Of a DNA stretch of 60,929 nucleotides, positions 1 to 8,109 are shown in pieces (position 1 is the stretch's first letter; every line of letters begins with the position of its first letter). The stretch lies in contig CAJUNR010000028.1 in NCBI GenBank assembly GCA_910587765.1, positions 1 to 60,929 of the forward strand, given 5' to 3'. The position numbers were made by a program, and so were the translations under genes. The stretch is from an uncultured Lachnospiraceae bacterium. GTDB taxonomy: Bacteria > Bacillota > Clostridia > Lachnospirales > Lachnospiraceae. The notes beneath the pieces are model-generated. The model did no database searches. It had not been told where the DNA came from and saw only the letters and a list, made by a program, of their open reading frames with translations.

Positions 1-23
1 GTATCTTCCTTGCTTGTCAGAGG

Positions 24-320
24 TTAAAAATCGGTATTAACCGACACCCCCTTTTCTTTTTCTTCCAGTGCTCTGTAAATTCTATTCAGCATTTTCCCTG
101 TCCATTCTTCTGTATCAAATTCCGGCGGCAACTCAACCTTTTCAATTTTTTCCACACGTCTTGTAAAATATTCGTCTGCGAGTTTCGGGTTGCTGTCAAT
201 CAAATTGCAAAATCCGTTTACATTCTCAAGCCTGACAGCCTCCTCCAGTAGTTGGCCAAAGAACCACAAATCAAAACCGTGATCGCTGCTTTTAATTTGG
301 CTTGTTCTTTCCTTTTTCAT
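24..320 (-). CDS. Hypothetical 98-aa mobile-element protein
   Basis: I do not recognise a domain in this 98-residue protein. It is charged and probably soluble and helical, with no signal peptide or membrane segment. The start is well supported: AAGGAGAGG lies about seven bases before the ATG. A decayed second copy is present at 859-1055, with clear identity along most of the length (shared stretches such as QLL-EE-VRLENVN and YFTRR-EKIEK). It diverges from a small ribbon-helix-helix gene, and the two are separated by a perfect palindrome. Two copies flanking tRNA-derived sequence suggest cargo or a maintenance gene of an integrative element at the tRNA-Gly locus. Function unknown. Confidence 0.7.
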   Translation of the reverse strand: MKKERTSQIKSSDHGFDLWFFGQLLEEAVRLENVNGFCNLIDSNPKLADEYFTRRVEKIEKVELPPEFDTEEWTGKMLNRIYRALEEKEKGVSVNTDF

Positions 321-343
321 TGGTTTATCCTCTCCTTATTTGT

Positions 344-383
344 ATATTAGAAATATAGTATAAATATACTATATTTCTAATAT
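344..383. promoter_or_regulatory. 40-bp perfect palindrome, probable operator
   Basis: Two perfectly complementary 18-base arms surround a four-base AAAT centre. The site lies in the divergent intergenic region between the 98-aa gene (start 320, minus) and the ribbon-helix-helix gene (start 442, plus). The sequence is almost pure A/T and has no T-tract, so a terminator is less likely than a protein-binding site. Ribbon-helix-helix repressors usually bind symmetric sites in their own promoters, so autoregulation is the natural inference. Confidence 0.6.
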
Positions 384-441
384 ATTAACGTATCAAAAGA
401 CATTATACAATGAAGTCATCGAAAGAAGAGGTCTTAGTGAT

Positions 442-612
442 ATGTTTAAAGTCAAAAAGGAATATGCAGAATACGAATATAAGTCTTTACGATTGCCAAA
501 AGAATTGATTGACGAGTTTCAAACGCTTGCTAATGAAAATAATCTGTCATTTAACAAAGTGGTTATCCAGTGTATAGAATATGCTCTTGGCCACACAAAA
601 GATACAGAATGA
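442..612 (+). CDS. Small ribbon-helix-helix (Arc/CopG-like) protein
   Basis: This 56-residue protein has a short basic/acidic N-terminus, then a strand-like KSLRLPKELIDEFQ followed by two predicted helices (residues about 20-52), the layout of Arc/CopG/MetJ-type ribbon-helix-helix DNA-binding proteins. Such proteins act as dimers and commonly repress their own promoter or serve as antitoxins. No toxin gene follows it on the plus strand. The 98-aa gene across the shared intergenic region is the only possible partner, but nothing in it looks toxin-like. The Shine-Dalgarno match (AAGAGG) lies somewhat far from the ATG. It is probably part of an integrative element. Confidence 0.65.
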   Translation: MFKVKKEYAEYEYKSLRLPKELIDEFQTLANENNLSFNKVVIQCIEYALGHTKDTE

Positions 613-713
613 TCCCTGGTTAGCTATAGCTGATTTTGTGGTCTGTACCGTAGATCAGCTTTAGTCCTTTACATATCAGAAGCATTATCGACTGTCTTCA
701 AGTTTACAGACAC

Positions 714-748
714 AAAAAAACAGAAACGTTGCAAAACCAACGTTTCCG
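714..748 (-). terminator. Second copy of the tRNA-Gly terminator
   Basis: Arms GAAACGTTG and CAACGTTTC (723-731 and 738-746) end, in minus-strand reading, in a seven-base T-tract (714-720). It closely matches the terminator after the tRNA-Gly gene at 1092-1126, including the T-tract, but with several base changes. It is followed at 765-788 by a tRNA 3'-end-like fragment. The duplication of terminator plus tRNA end is the signature expected of an element that integrated at the tRNA gene. Confidence 0.65.
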
Positions 749-764
749 CCACTTCCTTAGAGAT

Positions 765-788
765 CACAAGACGGGATTCAAACCCGCC
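765..788 (-). other. tRNA 3'-end fragment, candidate attachment site
   Basis: Twenty-four bases resemble the TPsiC arm and acceptor end of the intact tRNA-Gly at 1141-1164, with the shared core AGACGGGATTC. No D-arm or anticodon arm accompanies it, so it is not a functional tRNA. Tyrosine-recombinase elements often leave such a 3' tRNA copy at their far attachment site. The neighbouring terminator copy supports this reading. The exact recombination core cannot be fixed from one sequence. Confidence 0.55.
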
Positions 789-858
789 CGTGCCTCAAAA
801 ACCCTGTAAAATCAAGGAAAATTTCACCCTGTCTGCCCTTGTCTACCGACTTCCCATA

Positions 859-1055
859 TTATAAAGCCGCTTTTTCAATCTTTTCCATACGTCTTGTAAA
901 ATATTCCTCTGCCAACCCTCGGTTACCGTCTATTAAATTGCCAAAACGATTTATATTTTCAAGTCGTACCTCCTCATCCAGTAACTGTCCCAAAAACCAT
1001 AAATCAAGCTTATTGTCAAAACTTTTTATTCTGAAATCCGAGCCTTTATTTTCAT
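859..1055 (-). pseudogene. Decayed paralogue of the 98-aa protein
   Basis: Reading the minus strand from about 1038 down to a TAA at 859-861 gives an open stretch clearly related to residues 8-60 of the 98-aa protein at 24-320 (for example LDLWFLGQLL and AEEYFTRRMEKIEK). The ATG at 1055 lies in a different frame and runs into a stop after nine codons, so the 5' end is frameshifted. The C-terminal third is missing because of the early stop. No ribosome site precedes the ATG. It sits between the tRNA-Gly terminator and the second tRNA fragment, so it is probably a leftover of an earlier, related element. Confidence 0.7.
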
Positions 1056-1091
1056 TAATCCATTAATGGGGAATCTACCAGTTGGAAAGAC

Positions 1092-1126
1092 AAAAAAACG
1101 GAAACGCTGTAAAATCAACGTTTCCG
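1092..1126 (-). terminator. Intrinsic terminator of tRNA-Gly
   Basis: In minus-strand reading the arms CGGAAACG and CGTTTCCG form a hairpin followed directly by seven T residues (1092-1098). It begins about 15 bases past the 3' end of the tRNA-Gly gene, as expected for a monocistronic tRNA transcript. Confidence 0.8.
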
Positions 1127-1140
1127 CACCTATTAAAAAG

Positions 1141-1212
1141 AGCACGAGACGGGATTCGAACCCGCGACCCTCGCCTTGGCAAGGCGATACTCCACCACTG
1201 AGCCACTCGTGC
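1141..1212 (-). tRNA. tRNA-Gly (anticodon GCC)
   Basis: The minus strand folds as a 72-nt tRNA. The acceptor stem pairs GCACGAG with CTCGTGC. There is a D-arm with GTGGCTCAGTGG, an anticodon arm with loop TTGCCAA (anticodon GCC at 1178-1180) and a TPsiC arm containing GGGTTCGAATCCC. The discriminator base is U, normal for glycine, and CCA is not encoded. An intrinsic terminator follows. Terminator and tRNA-end copies at 714-788 suggest that this gene is the integration target of mobile elements lying to the left. Confidence 0.95.
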
Positions 1213-1316
1213 ATATTGTCCATCCGGTCACGCCGTACCGAAGACAATAGTTATAATACAACAAAACCGTTTTTCTGTCAACTGTTTTTTCAAACTTTAC
1301 AGCGATTTTCCCGATT

Positions 1317-2102
1317 TTATCTCAGTCCTTTCTCGTTCCCGCCGCCCAGGAGCAGGCTGCCCGCGTAGAGATGATTCTGAATCGCCTTTTCCATAATGCT
1401 GTCGAGCTTCCGGTACTCCAGATCGATCCAGTGCTCTTCCGCGGCGATCAGCATATGGGCCAGCACGATGCCCGCATTGAACAGATTTTTGTTCAACTGC
1501 TTCTCGTAACCGACGATCCCGGGACGCCGGATGAAGAGATGGATCCGGTTCTCCGTGACCACGAATCTCCACGGCTGCTGATTCAGAGCCGACGGTGCCA
1601 GGCGGGCAGGCTCCAGAAGCGTCCTGTGCACCCTCCCCAGAGGAATGTTGGTCTTCACCAGCTTCCCGAGCTCCATACGCTTGAAATCCGAACGCCCCCG
1701 TTCCAGAGACTCCGCCGGATAGCCGAACGCGAGAATCATCATCCGCTCCATCCCCTCCGCCGCGTCCGCCTCCCGGAGCCTGGCTCCTCCCTGATAGCAG
1801 CTTCCGATGCCGAGCGTATGCAGATACAGCACAAGCTGCTGCATCAGACAGCCCGCGTGGAGAAAGGAATCCTCGCAGACCTCCGAATACAGGACCGCAT
1901 AAAAGGGCGCTTTCACCTGAAACAATCCCTTTACGTTATGATCCGATTCTCTGTAAATTTTCCATTTGATCCGAATGTCCGGCCGTACGCCGAGCGCATC
2001 CTGACCAAACGTCAGAATCTGATTGCGGATGCGCTCCTCCACCGGATCCTCTCTGTATTTCCGAACCGATTTTCTTCTGAAAATTGCTTCATATTTCGTC
2101 AT
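1317..2102 (-). CDS. Nitroreductase-family protein
   Basis: A 261-residue protein of the nitroreductase (FMN-dependent NAD(P)H oxidoreductase) superfamily. The N-terminus has the family's FRRKSVRKY motif near residue 10, where arginines contact the FMN phosphate. The second half has the SALNQQPWRF segment typical of the flavin/dimer interface. It belongs to the longer putative nitroreductase group rather than the short NfsB type. I chose the ATG that gives MTKYEAIF because the motif begins at once and a GGAGAG lies upstream; an ATG eight codons earlier is possible. It overlaps the end of the oligopeptidase gene by 14 bases, so translation is probably coupled. Substrate unknown. Confidence 0.8.
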   Translation of the reverse strand: MTKYEAIFRRKSVRKYREDPVEERIRNQILTFGQDALGVRPDIRIKWKIYRESDHNVKGLFQVKAPFYAVLYSEVCEDSFLHAGCLMQQLVLYLHTLGIGSCYQGGARLREADAAEGMERMMILAFGYPAESLERGRSDFKRMELGKLVKTNIPLGRVHRTLLEPARLAPSALNQQPWRFVVTENRIHLFIRRPGIVGYEKQLNKNLFNAGIVLAHMLIAAEEHWIDLEYRKLDSIMEKAIQNHLYAGSLLLGGGNEKGLR

Positions 2103-3903
2103 TGCCCGCCAGTCTCTCCATTTCATCCAGATATTGCGTAAATATGCGCAGCGCGTTCTCGATCGGTGCTTTCTGTTCCATGTCCACTCCCGCCGTCCGC
2201 AGCAGATCCAGCGGATAACCGGAACTTCCTCCTTTCAGGAAATCCCGGTACTGCGCAACCGCACAATCCCCCTCCTTCAGAATCCGCTCGGACAGAGCGA
2301 TTGCCGCGGAAAAACCGGTGGCGTACTGGTAGACATAAAACGGCGTATAGAAATGCGGGATCCTCGCCCACTCCAATTCGATCTCCCTGTCGACACAGAT
2401 AGTTTCTCCAAAATATTCCCGGTTCAAACCATAATAAATCTCACACAGCCGGTCTGCCGTCAGCGTCTCTCCCCGTTCCGCCATTCCGTGCGTGATTTTT
2501 TCGAATTCCGCAAACATCGTCTGCCGGAACAGCGTCGTCCGGAACTGCTCCAGAAAATAATTGATCAGATACGCCTTCCGCCCCGGATCCTCCGCCTTCC
2601 CGATCAGATGACGGATGAGCAGCGCCTCGTTGCAGGTGGAAGCCACCTCTGCCACGAAGATCCGATAACCCGCGTAAATATAAGGCTGATTCTGATCCGA
2701 ATACCAGGAATGAAGCGCATGCCCCATCTCGTGCGCCAGCGTAAACACACTGTTTAAATTTTCCTGATAATTCAGCAGTACATACGGATGCGTCCCGTAG
2801 GCGCCCCAGGAATAAGCGCCGCTTCGTTTCCCCTGATTCTCATACACGTCGATCCAGCGGGAAGAGAATCCTTCTTTCAGAAGTTCCAGATATTCGCTGC
2901 CCATCGGAGCCAGCCCTTCCAGCACCATCTCCTTCGCCTGCTCAAAGGAGATCTTCTGTCCGTCGTCCTCTACCATCGGCACATACAGATCATACATGTG
3001 CAGCGTTTCCACCCTGAGCAGCCTCCGGCGAAGCTCCACATAACGGTGCATCTGCGGCAGATACTCGTGCACGGCGCGGATCAGGTTGTCGTACACCTCC
3101 GTCGGAATATGACTGCCGTCCAGCGCCGCCTCCAGATCCGACCGGTACTTTCTTGTCTTCCCGTAGAACACCGCCTGCTTTACATTGGCCCGGTAAGCCG
3201 CCGCCAACGTATTGCGGTACCGCCCGTAAGTTTCGTACAGAGCCGTAAACGCCTCTTTTCTCACTCTGCGGTCCCTGCTCTGCAGAAGCGCCGTATATCT
3301 CCCGTGGGTGACCTCCACCGGCCTGCCGTCTTCTCCCGTAATCTCCGGAAAGCGAAGATCGGCGTTGTTGAACATGGTGAAGATGTCCTTGGGGCTCTCC
3401 GCGAGCTCTCCCACCGCCGCCAGCAGTTCCTCTCTCTCCCGGTCAAGGACATGTTCCCTCTGTCTTATCATATTTTCAAAATACTGCCGATATACCTGGA
3501 GTTCTTCATTTTCCTCCAGGAACCGTTCCACCGTGCCTTCGGGCAGTCCCAGAATCTCCGGTTCGATGTAGGCCTCCGCCTCCGAAAGCCGCACCAGAAG
3601 TCCCTGCGCCCGGTCCGCCAGATTCTGATAATGTCCGTTGTCCGTATTCTCGTGAAGTCTCTGACCGGCGTACACATAGACGTTCTCCGCCAGCATATGC
3701 AGCGCGTCGCTTTCTTTCCGCATGGCCAGAAGCGTCCCCGCGCTCTCCCCCAGACGCCCTGCGAAGGCTCTCAGCTTCGGAATCTCCTGTTCCAGCTTCT
3801 GATAATCCCGTTCCCAGTCCTCGTCCTTCTCATACAGATCCTCGATCGCCCACGTATCTTCTTTCCTGACCTCTTCTCTTTTCCTGAGACCTGTCTTCGC
3901 CAT
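2089..3903 (-). CDS. pepF: Oligoendopeptidase F (M3B peptidase)
   Basis: A 604-residue cytoplasmic zinc metallopeptidase that trims short peptides. The catalytic HEMGH motif (zinc ligands and general base) lies about two-thirds along, followed by the second-ligand helix region with NEALL. The sequence EVTHGRYTALL and the C-terminal DLLRTAGVDM block are characteristic of PepF. Length matches the family (about 600). I prefer the ATG giving MAKTGLRKR because AAAGG lies nine bases upstream; a TTG six codons earlier is the alternative. It is the first gene of a two-gene unit with the overlapping nitroreductase. The divergent neighbour is a LUD-domain protein. Confidence 0.92.
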   Translation of the reverse strand: MAKTGLRKREEVRKEDTWAIEDLYEKDEDWERDYQKLEQEIPKLRAFAGRLGESAGTLLAMRKESDALHMLAENVYVYAGQRLHENTDNGHYQNLADRAQGLLVRLSEAEAYIEPEILGLPEGTVERFLEENEELQVYRQYFENMIRQREHVLDREREELLAAVGELAESPKDIFTMFNNADLRFPEITGEDGRPVEVTHGRYTALLQSRDRRVRKEAFTALYETYGRYRNTLAAAYRANVKQAVFYGKTRKYRSDLEAALDGSHIPTEVYDNLIRAVHEYLPQMHRYVELRRRLLRVETLHMYDLYVPMVEDDGQKISFEQAKEMVLEGLAPMGSEYLELLKEGFSSRWIDVYENQGKRSGAYSWGAYGTHPYVLLNYQENLNSVFTLAHEMGHALHSWYSDQNQPYIYAGYRIFVAEVASTCNEALLIRHLIGKAEDPGRKAYLINYFLEQFRTTLFRQTMFAEFEKITHGMAERGETLTADRLCEIYYGLNREYFGETICVDREIELEWARIPHFYTPFYVYQYATGFSAAIALSERILKEGDCAVAQYRDFLKGGSSGYPLDLLRTAGVDMEQKAPIENALRIFTQYLDEMERLAGNDEI

Positions 3904-4074
3904 ATCCGTTATCCTTTCCAATCTTATTTTCGTTACCGTTCACACCGGTTTCAGCCCGATGCGGGCGTCCGGGTGGCATGGGGATGAAAAGCATCTTATT
4001 TTCAAATTCGGTAGCAGATTCCCCTGTTTTCTGCTATACTTCCAGTATCACATCTTTATCAGGAGGATACTTAT

Positions 4075-4710
4075 ATGTCATTCGTAAAACAGTCCAACAA
4101 AAACGCGGCTGCCACCATCCTTAACAAACTTTCCAAACGGGGCATCGAAGGCTATTTCTGCGAGACGAGCGAAGAAGCGGTCAAAAAAGCGCTGGAACTC
4201 ATGCCGGAGAAATCCGCCGTCTCCTGGGGCGGTTCGATGACCATCCAGGAATGCGGCCTGATGGACGCTCTGAAAAAACACGAGTATACGCTCATCGACC
4301 GGGCTGCCGCCGTTACTCCCCAGGAAAAACGCGAGCTTTACGCCAGAACCGTCATGGCCGACTATTATCTCATGAGCACCAACGCCATCACCATGAACGG
4401 AGAACTGGTCAACATCGACGGGTTCGGCAATCGGGTCGCCTGTCTCTGCGCCGGTCCGGAACATGTCCTGATTCTCGCGGGCATGAATAAAGTCGTCATG
4501 GACGTAGAAGCCGGCATCCGCCGTATCCGCACCAAAGCGGCGCCGCCCAATACGACCCGTCTGAACAAGGACACTCCCTGTGCCAGAACCGGAGTCTGCG
4601 GCAACTGCTTCTCTCCCGACTCCATCTGCAGTCAGATCGTCGTCACCAGAAGAAACGGCATCCCTGGACGCATCAAAGTCCTCCTGATCAACGAAGACCT
4701 CGGCTTCTGA
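4075..4710 (+). CDS. LUD-domain (LutC-like) protein
   Basis: A 211-residue protein of the lactate-utilisation/DUF162 (LUD) superfamily. The typical features are the glycine-rich SWGGSMTIQE, the MSTNAIT segment, the GNRVA motif and VDVEAG/IRR near residue 150. A late cysteine cluster (TPCARTGVCGNCFSPDSIC) looks able to bind an Fe-S cluster or metal and is typical of the stand-alone clostridial subgroup. The start has a strong site (AGGAGG, seven bases before the ATG). LutA and LutB partners are absent, so a lactate-oxidising complex is not supported; the exact reaction is unknown. A long hairpin follows the stop codon. Confidence 0.85.
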   Translation: MSFVKQSNKNAAATILNKLSKRGIEGYFCETSEEAVKKALELMPEKSAVSWGGSMTIQECGLMDALKKHEYTLIDRAAAVTPQEKRELYARTVMADYYLMSTNAITMNGELVNIDGFGNRVACLCAGPEHVLILAGMNKVVMDVEAGIRRIRTKAAPPNTTRLNKDTPCARTGVCGNCFSPDSICSQIVVTRRNGIPGRIKVLLINEDLGF

Positions 4711-4739
4711 CGCCATCCCCTCAGATTTCTTCCGTCGGC

Positions 4740-4800
4740 AGACGGCATCCGTCCCCGGCAGTCTCTCAATCGGGAATGCCGGGAATCGGATGCCGTCTGT
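4740..4800. terminator. Long hairpin between convergent genes
   Basis: Thirteen-base arms CAGACGGCATCCG and CGGATGCCGTCTG are perfectly complementary, and an inner CCCCGGCA/TGCCGGG pairing extends the stem. It lies between the LUD gene (plus) and the ABC permease (minus), which converge here. There is no good T-tract on either side, so it may act as a bidirectional 3' RNA stabiliser or a weak terminator. Confidence 0.6.
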
Positions 4801-4872
4801 TCTGCAGTCATTCCGTCCTTTTCCATCTGCTCTTCACCATTGTCCGCGGTCTTCTGCTGCCCCGACTTCCTG

Positions 4873-6222
4873 CTATTCGTTGCGGATCGCCGCCAGCGGG
4901 CTTAATTTCATGGCCCGAAGCGCCGGGAAGAATCCCGCCACCATTCCCACCAGCACCGCAAATGCCAGCGATACCGCAATCAGCCAAAGCGGAATATAGG
5001 AAATCTGTCCAAAATATCCTTCCGACGCCTTTCCCGCCACCGAATTGATGACCGCTGATATGATTTCGCTGAGAATCAGCCCCGCCATCCCGCCGAAGAA
5101 GCCGATAAATCCGGCCTCCAGGAGGAACATCGAGCGGATATTGCCGAGATCGCAGCCCAGCACCTTGATGATACCGATTTCTTTCGTCCGCTCATAGATG
5201 GACATCATCATCGTGTTGGCAATGCCGATCGCCGCCACGAAAAGCGACACCGCTCCGATACCGCCGAGCACCATCTGGATCATCCCCATCTGGCTCTGCG
5301 TCTGCTCCATCCATTCCGCGTTGCTGTTGGCATTGAAACCCATATCCTGAATGGTCTGCTGCACTTCCTGCACATACTCCATATCGTCCACGCGGATATA
5401 GACTTCCTCGTAATAGAGTTCCTTGTAAGGCTTCCCGCCCTTGGTGGAAGGCTGCCCGGGAATCACCTTGTTCTTAAACACTTTCTTTAGCTGGGCCTTC
5501 AGCGCGTCGATATCCGCAAACACCGAATTGCAGTTTTCCTTATAGGTTTCCAGATCGCCGGCCATCATCCCGCAGGTCGGTATGATATATTTCTTCGGCG
5601 GCTGGATATTCCGTCCGTTCTCATCCGTACTCCCCGCCTGATAATAGGCGTCCGTATCGAAGATCAGAAAAACCGGATCATTCATCAGATCCACATCCGG
5701 CACTTCCATCGTCTCCCAGTAATATTCATTCGTCCTCGCGTTATAGAAATTGGTAATGACCTGATTTCCGTAAAACAACTGCAGACTGCCGTCCGCGGGG
5801 GGCAATTCCCCTTCCGCAATATCAATATCCATCTTCTGCAGCGCGTCCTGATTCATTCCCTGAATCTGGAACCACCCCTCGTAGATCCCCTGCTTTGCGA
5901 TCACGCCGATATTCAGAAGCGGCGACGCCACCTCCACATGCGGGATCTGCGCCATCTCCGCCACTACCGCATCGTCAATCCGCTTCGGTTCCTCGTCGCT
6001 GCTGCTGTCGCTGTACCAACTGTAATTGTTGACATTGATCGTCGTCAGCCCTCCGTACTGTTCAATCTGGGCCAGAGAACTTTTCCGCAGGCCCAGCCCC
6101 AGAGAGACCATGACAACGATCGACGCCGTTCCGATGACCACGCCCAGCACGGTCAATGCGGTCCGCAGCTTTCTGCGCAGCAGATTGGAAGCGCTCATTC
6201 TGAGCAAATCAAAATATTTCAT
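4873..6222 (-). CDS. MacB/FtsX-family ABC transporter permease
   Basis: A 449-residue membrane protein with one N-terminal transmembrane helix (around LRTALTVLGVVIGTASIVVM, residues 19-38), a large extracytoplasmic MacB-periplasmic-core-like region (about residues 45-310) and three C-terminal helices (from about 315). It ends with the common AMKLSPLAAIRNE tail. This topology is typical of MacB-type mechanotransmission exporters rather than importers. It is the last gene of an operon with a CARDB-rich surface protein and an ATPase that has LolD/MacB signatures. The likely role is export, or conformational signalling at the envelope; the substrate cannot be read from sequence. Confidence 0.9.
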   Translation of the reverse strand: MKYFDLLRMSASNLLRRKLRTALTVLGVVIGTASIVVMVSLGLGLRKSSLAQIEQYGGLTTINVNNYSWYSDSSSDEEPKRIDDAVVAEMAQIPHVEVASPLLNIGVIAKQGIYEGWFQIQGMNQDALQKMDIDIAEGELPPADGSLQLFYGNQVITNFYNARTNEYYWETMEVPDVDLMNDPVFLIFDTDAYYQAGSTDENGRNIQPPKKYIIPTCGMMAGDLETYKENCNSVFADIDALKAQLKKVFKNKVIPGQPSTKGGKPYKELYYEEVYIRVDDMEYVQEVQQTIQDMGFNANSNAEWMEQTQSQMGMIQMVLGGIGAVSLFVAAIGIANTMMMSIYERTKEIGIIKVLGCDLGNIRSMFLLEAGFIGFFGGMAGLILSEIISAVINSVAGKASEGYFGQISYIPLWLIAVSLAFAVLVGMVAGFFPALRAMKLSPLAAIRNE

Positions 6223-6314
6223 TTCCTGCTCCTGTCCGGCTCTGGCATCCGCCCTCTTTTATCGGTCGGGGCAGATGCGTTTTCGCGTCCTGTGATTCCG
6301 TATGGAACCGGCCG

Positions 6315-8045
6315 TCACAGATTCGTATCGTCATCGTCCAGATCCAGAAGATCCTCTTCCAGACTCATCTGCTCTTTTTTCTTCTTTCTCTTCATATAGA
6401 CGACCGCACCGGCGATGCCGGCAACCGCAATCAGGGCGATGACCGCCATCACATAACTGCCGGTCTTCTTCTCTCCCTCTCCGCCCATCATGGGATCGTC
6501 CATCATCGAATCATCGCCCATAAAGTCGTCCATCATGGCCTCGTTGACATAGAGCGTTACTTCCTTCTCGATCACGGTCGTCGCCCCGGTCTCATCCTCA
6601 TAGGAAACCAGCAGTTTGATCAGCCCTTCATCCATCGTCGCGGACTGCCCGGTTACATAGAGATCCGCCGAGCCGGTGGCGCCGGAATCCAGATTGCCGA
6701 TAAAAGCGTCTCCTCCGCTGACGGTGTCGCTTTCCGTCTTCACCTGCACATTATACAGTTTGGTCTTGCCCATATTGTAGATGTTGAACATGATGTTGGC
6801 TTCGCTTCCGACCTCAATGCTCGAAGGCATGACTTCCGGCTCGCTCAGGTCCACGCGCGCCTCCTGCTTTACAGGAATGGAGACACTGGTCTTATTCGTA
6901 TAGGCGTTGACGTGCTCGTCCTCATAACTCATATTTACATCCACCGCATAAGGCTTCTGGGTCAGATCCGCCTTGGCCTCCATCTCGATCTGGATGTCCT
7001 TCGTCCCGTTCTTCTCAATCCGGTCCACGAAGATCGTGCTGGAACCGGCGGTCGGGAGAAATGCGGCGTATGTAGTGTCCTTGTCATCTCCCTCTACTGC
7101 CGCCACGATCTCAAAGATCATGTTGTTGACGCTGGTCGCCGTCGAAGTGTTCTTCAGATGCAGCGTCAGCATGAAGCTCTCCCCGGCGTGCACATCCTGC
7201 GGATTGGTCTCAAATCCGGTGACGATCACCCGCGGCACGGAAGCCTGCCCGTCCGCTCCCACTCCCGCGGTGCCGTTCAGCTGGATATACGTATCGAGCG
7301 TAGTCTCCTGACTGTTCCCCTCGGAATCCCGGTAGCGGATGTCAAAAGAGATTTTCTGATAACCGCTGCCTACATCGCTCCTCGTCTTCAGATTCCACGT
7401 CACCTCGCGGCGCCGGTCCATGTCGGACATCCCGGTGTCCGTTCCCGGCAGATCGGCGATGGTCTGGGAATAATTGGAACTGGTGATCTCAAACGGCCAG
7501 ACCGCGGTATCGGTACTGAGCACCGGCGTCACAACCGCGTCGTTAACAACCGTCTTTCCCATATTTACCACCGGAAGGACGATGCTGACCGTCTGCCCCG
7601 CGTTCGCCACCGGGGTCACCCAGTTGCCGCCGACCATCAGAAAGTGGTCGGCATTGACCGGAGCAGGATCGTCGTCATCATCGTCATCGTCGTCTTTGGG
7701 TTTGACAACCTCGTCCATGTCGGCTTTTACCTTCGCCACATAAGCGTTCACGCCGTCTACGGTTTTCATGTTCTTGATTCGCCCCAGCGCTTTTGTAATA
7801 ATCGCATTCAACTGCGTAGATTTCTTCCCGTCCGGATCAATCAAAGTCTGGTAATCCTTCAGTGTAAGCTCTGCCTTATCCTGCGCCTCTTTCAGAAGTG
7901 TTGCTTCATCTTTATCCTCTTCCTTTTTATTGTCATTTGTCGCTTCCGCCACCATATCCATCCCCGGCGCCACTGCAGCCGCCGCCGGCGCCAGCAATGC
8001 CGCGCAGAGCACAGCCGCCAGTCCTTTCACCATCCGCATTTTCAT
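6315..8045 (-). CDS. Exported CARDB/COG1361-like protein, membrane-anchored
   Basis: A 576-residue protein. The start with MKMRMVKG has AGGAGG seven bases upstream; a longer frame exists but lacks such a site. Residues 1-30 form a signal peptide. A helical acidic segment and a run of aspartates (around residue 125) follow, then three or so beta-sandwich repeats of the CARDB/NPCBM-associated (COG1361) type, recognisable by VTVSIVLPVVNMGKT- and HAGESFMLTLHLKNTS-like stretches. A single transmembrane helix near the end is followed by a KRKKKK stop-transfer and an acidic tail. Placed between an ABC ATPase and a MacB-like permease, it probably serves as the extracellular partner of that exporter. 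Confidence 0.82.
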   Translation of the reverse strand: MKMRMVKGLAAVLCAALLAPAAAAVAPGMDMVAEATNDNKKEEDKDEATLLKEAQDKAELTLKDYQTLIDPDGKKSTQLNAIITKALGRIKNMKTVDGVNAYVAKVKADMDEVVKPKDDDDDDDDDPAPVNADHFLMVGGNWVTPVANAGQTVSIVLPVVNMGKTVVNDAVVTPVLSTDTAVWPFEITSSNYSQTIADLPGTDTGMSDMDRRREVTWNLKTRSDVGSGYQKISFDIRYRDSEGNSQETTLDTYIQLNGTAGVGADGQASVPRVIVTGFETNPQDVHAGESFMLTLHLKNTSTATSVNNMIFEIVAAVEGDDKDTTYAAFLPTAGSSTIFVDRIEKNGTKDIQIEMEAKADLTQKPYAVDVNMSYEDEHVNAYTNKTSVSIPVKQEARVDLSEPEVMPSSIEVGSEANIMFNIYNMGKTKLYNVQVKTESDTVSGGDAFIGNLDSGATGSADLYVTGQSATMDEGLIKLLVSYEDETGATTVIEKEVTLYVNEAMMDDFMGDDSMMDDPMMGGEGEKKTGSYVMAVIALIAVAGIAGAVVYMKRKKKKEQMSLEEDLLDLDDDDTNL

Positions 8046-8109
8046 CCTTTTTCCTCCTGATTCCCGTTCGTCCCGCCCGCGGTCAGACGCCGTCCCGCGT
8101 CCGCCGTTC

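Noticed and set aside
24..612. 98-aa gene and ribbon-helix-helix gene as a toxin-antitoxin pair
   Set aside because: They are divergent rather than in one operon, and the 98-aa protein shows no toxin-like motif. The decay of its second copy also argues against addiction.
2788..3987. Long open frame antisense to the oligoendopeptidase
   Set aside because: It is the mirror of a well-supported pepF gene, is rich in Arg/His/Pro as antisense frames of GC-rich genes are, and has no ribosome site or recognisable motif.
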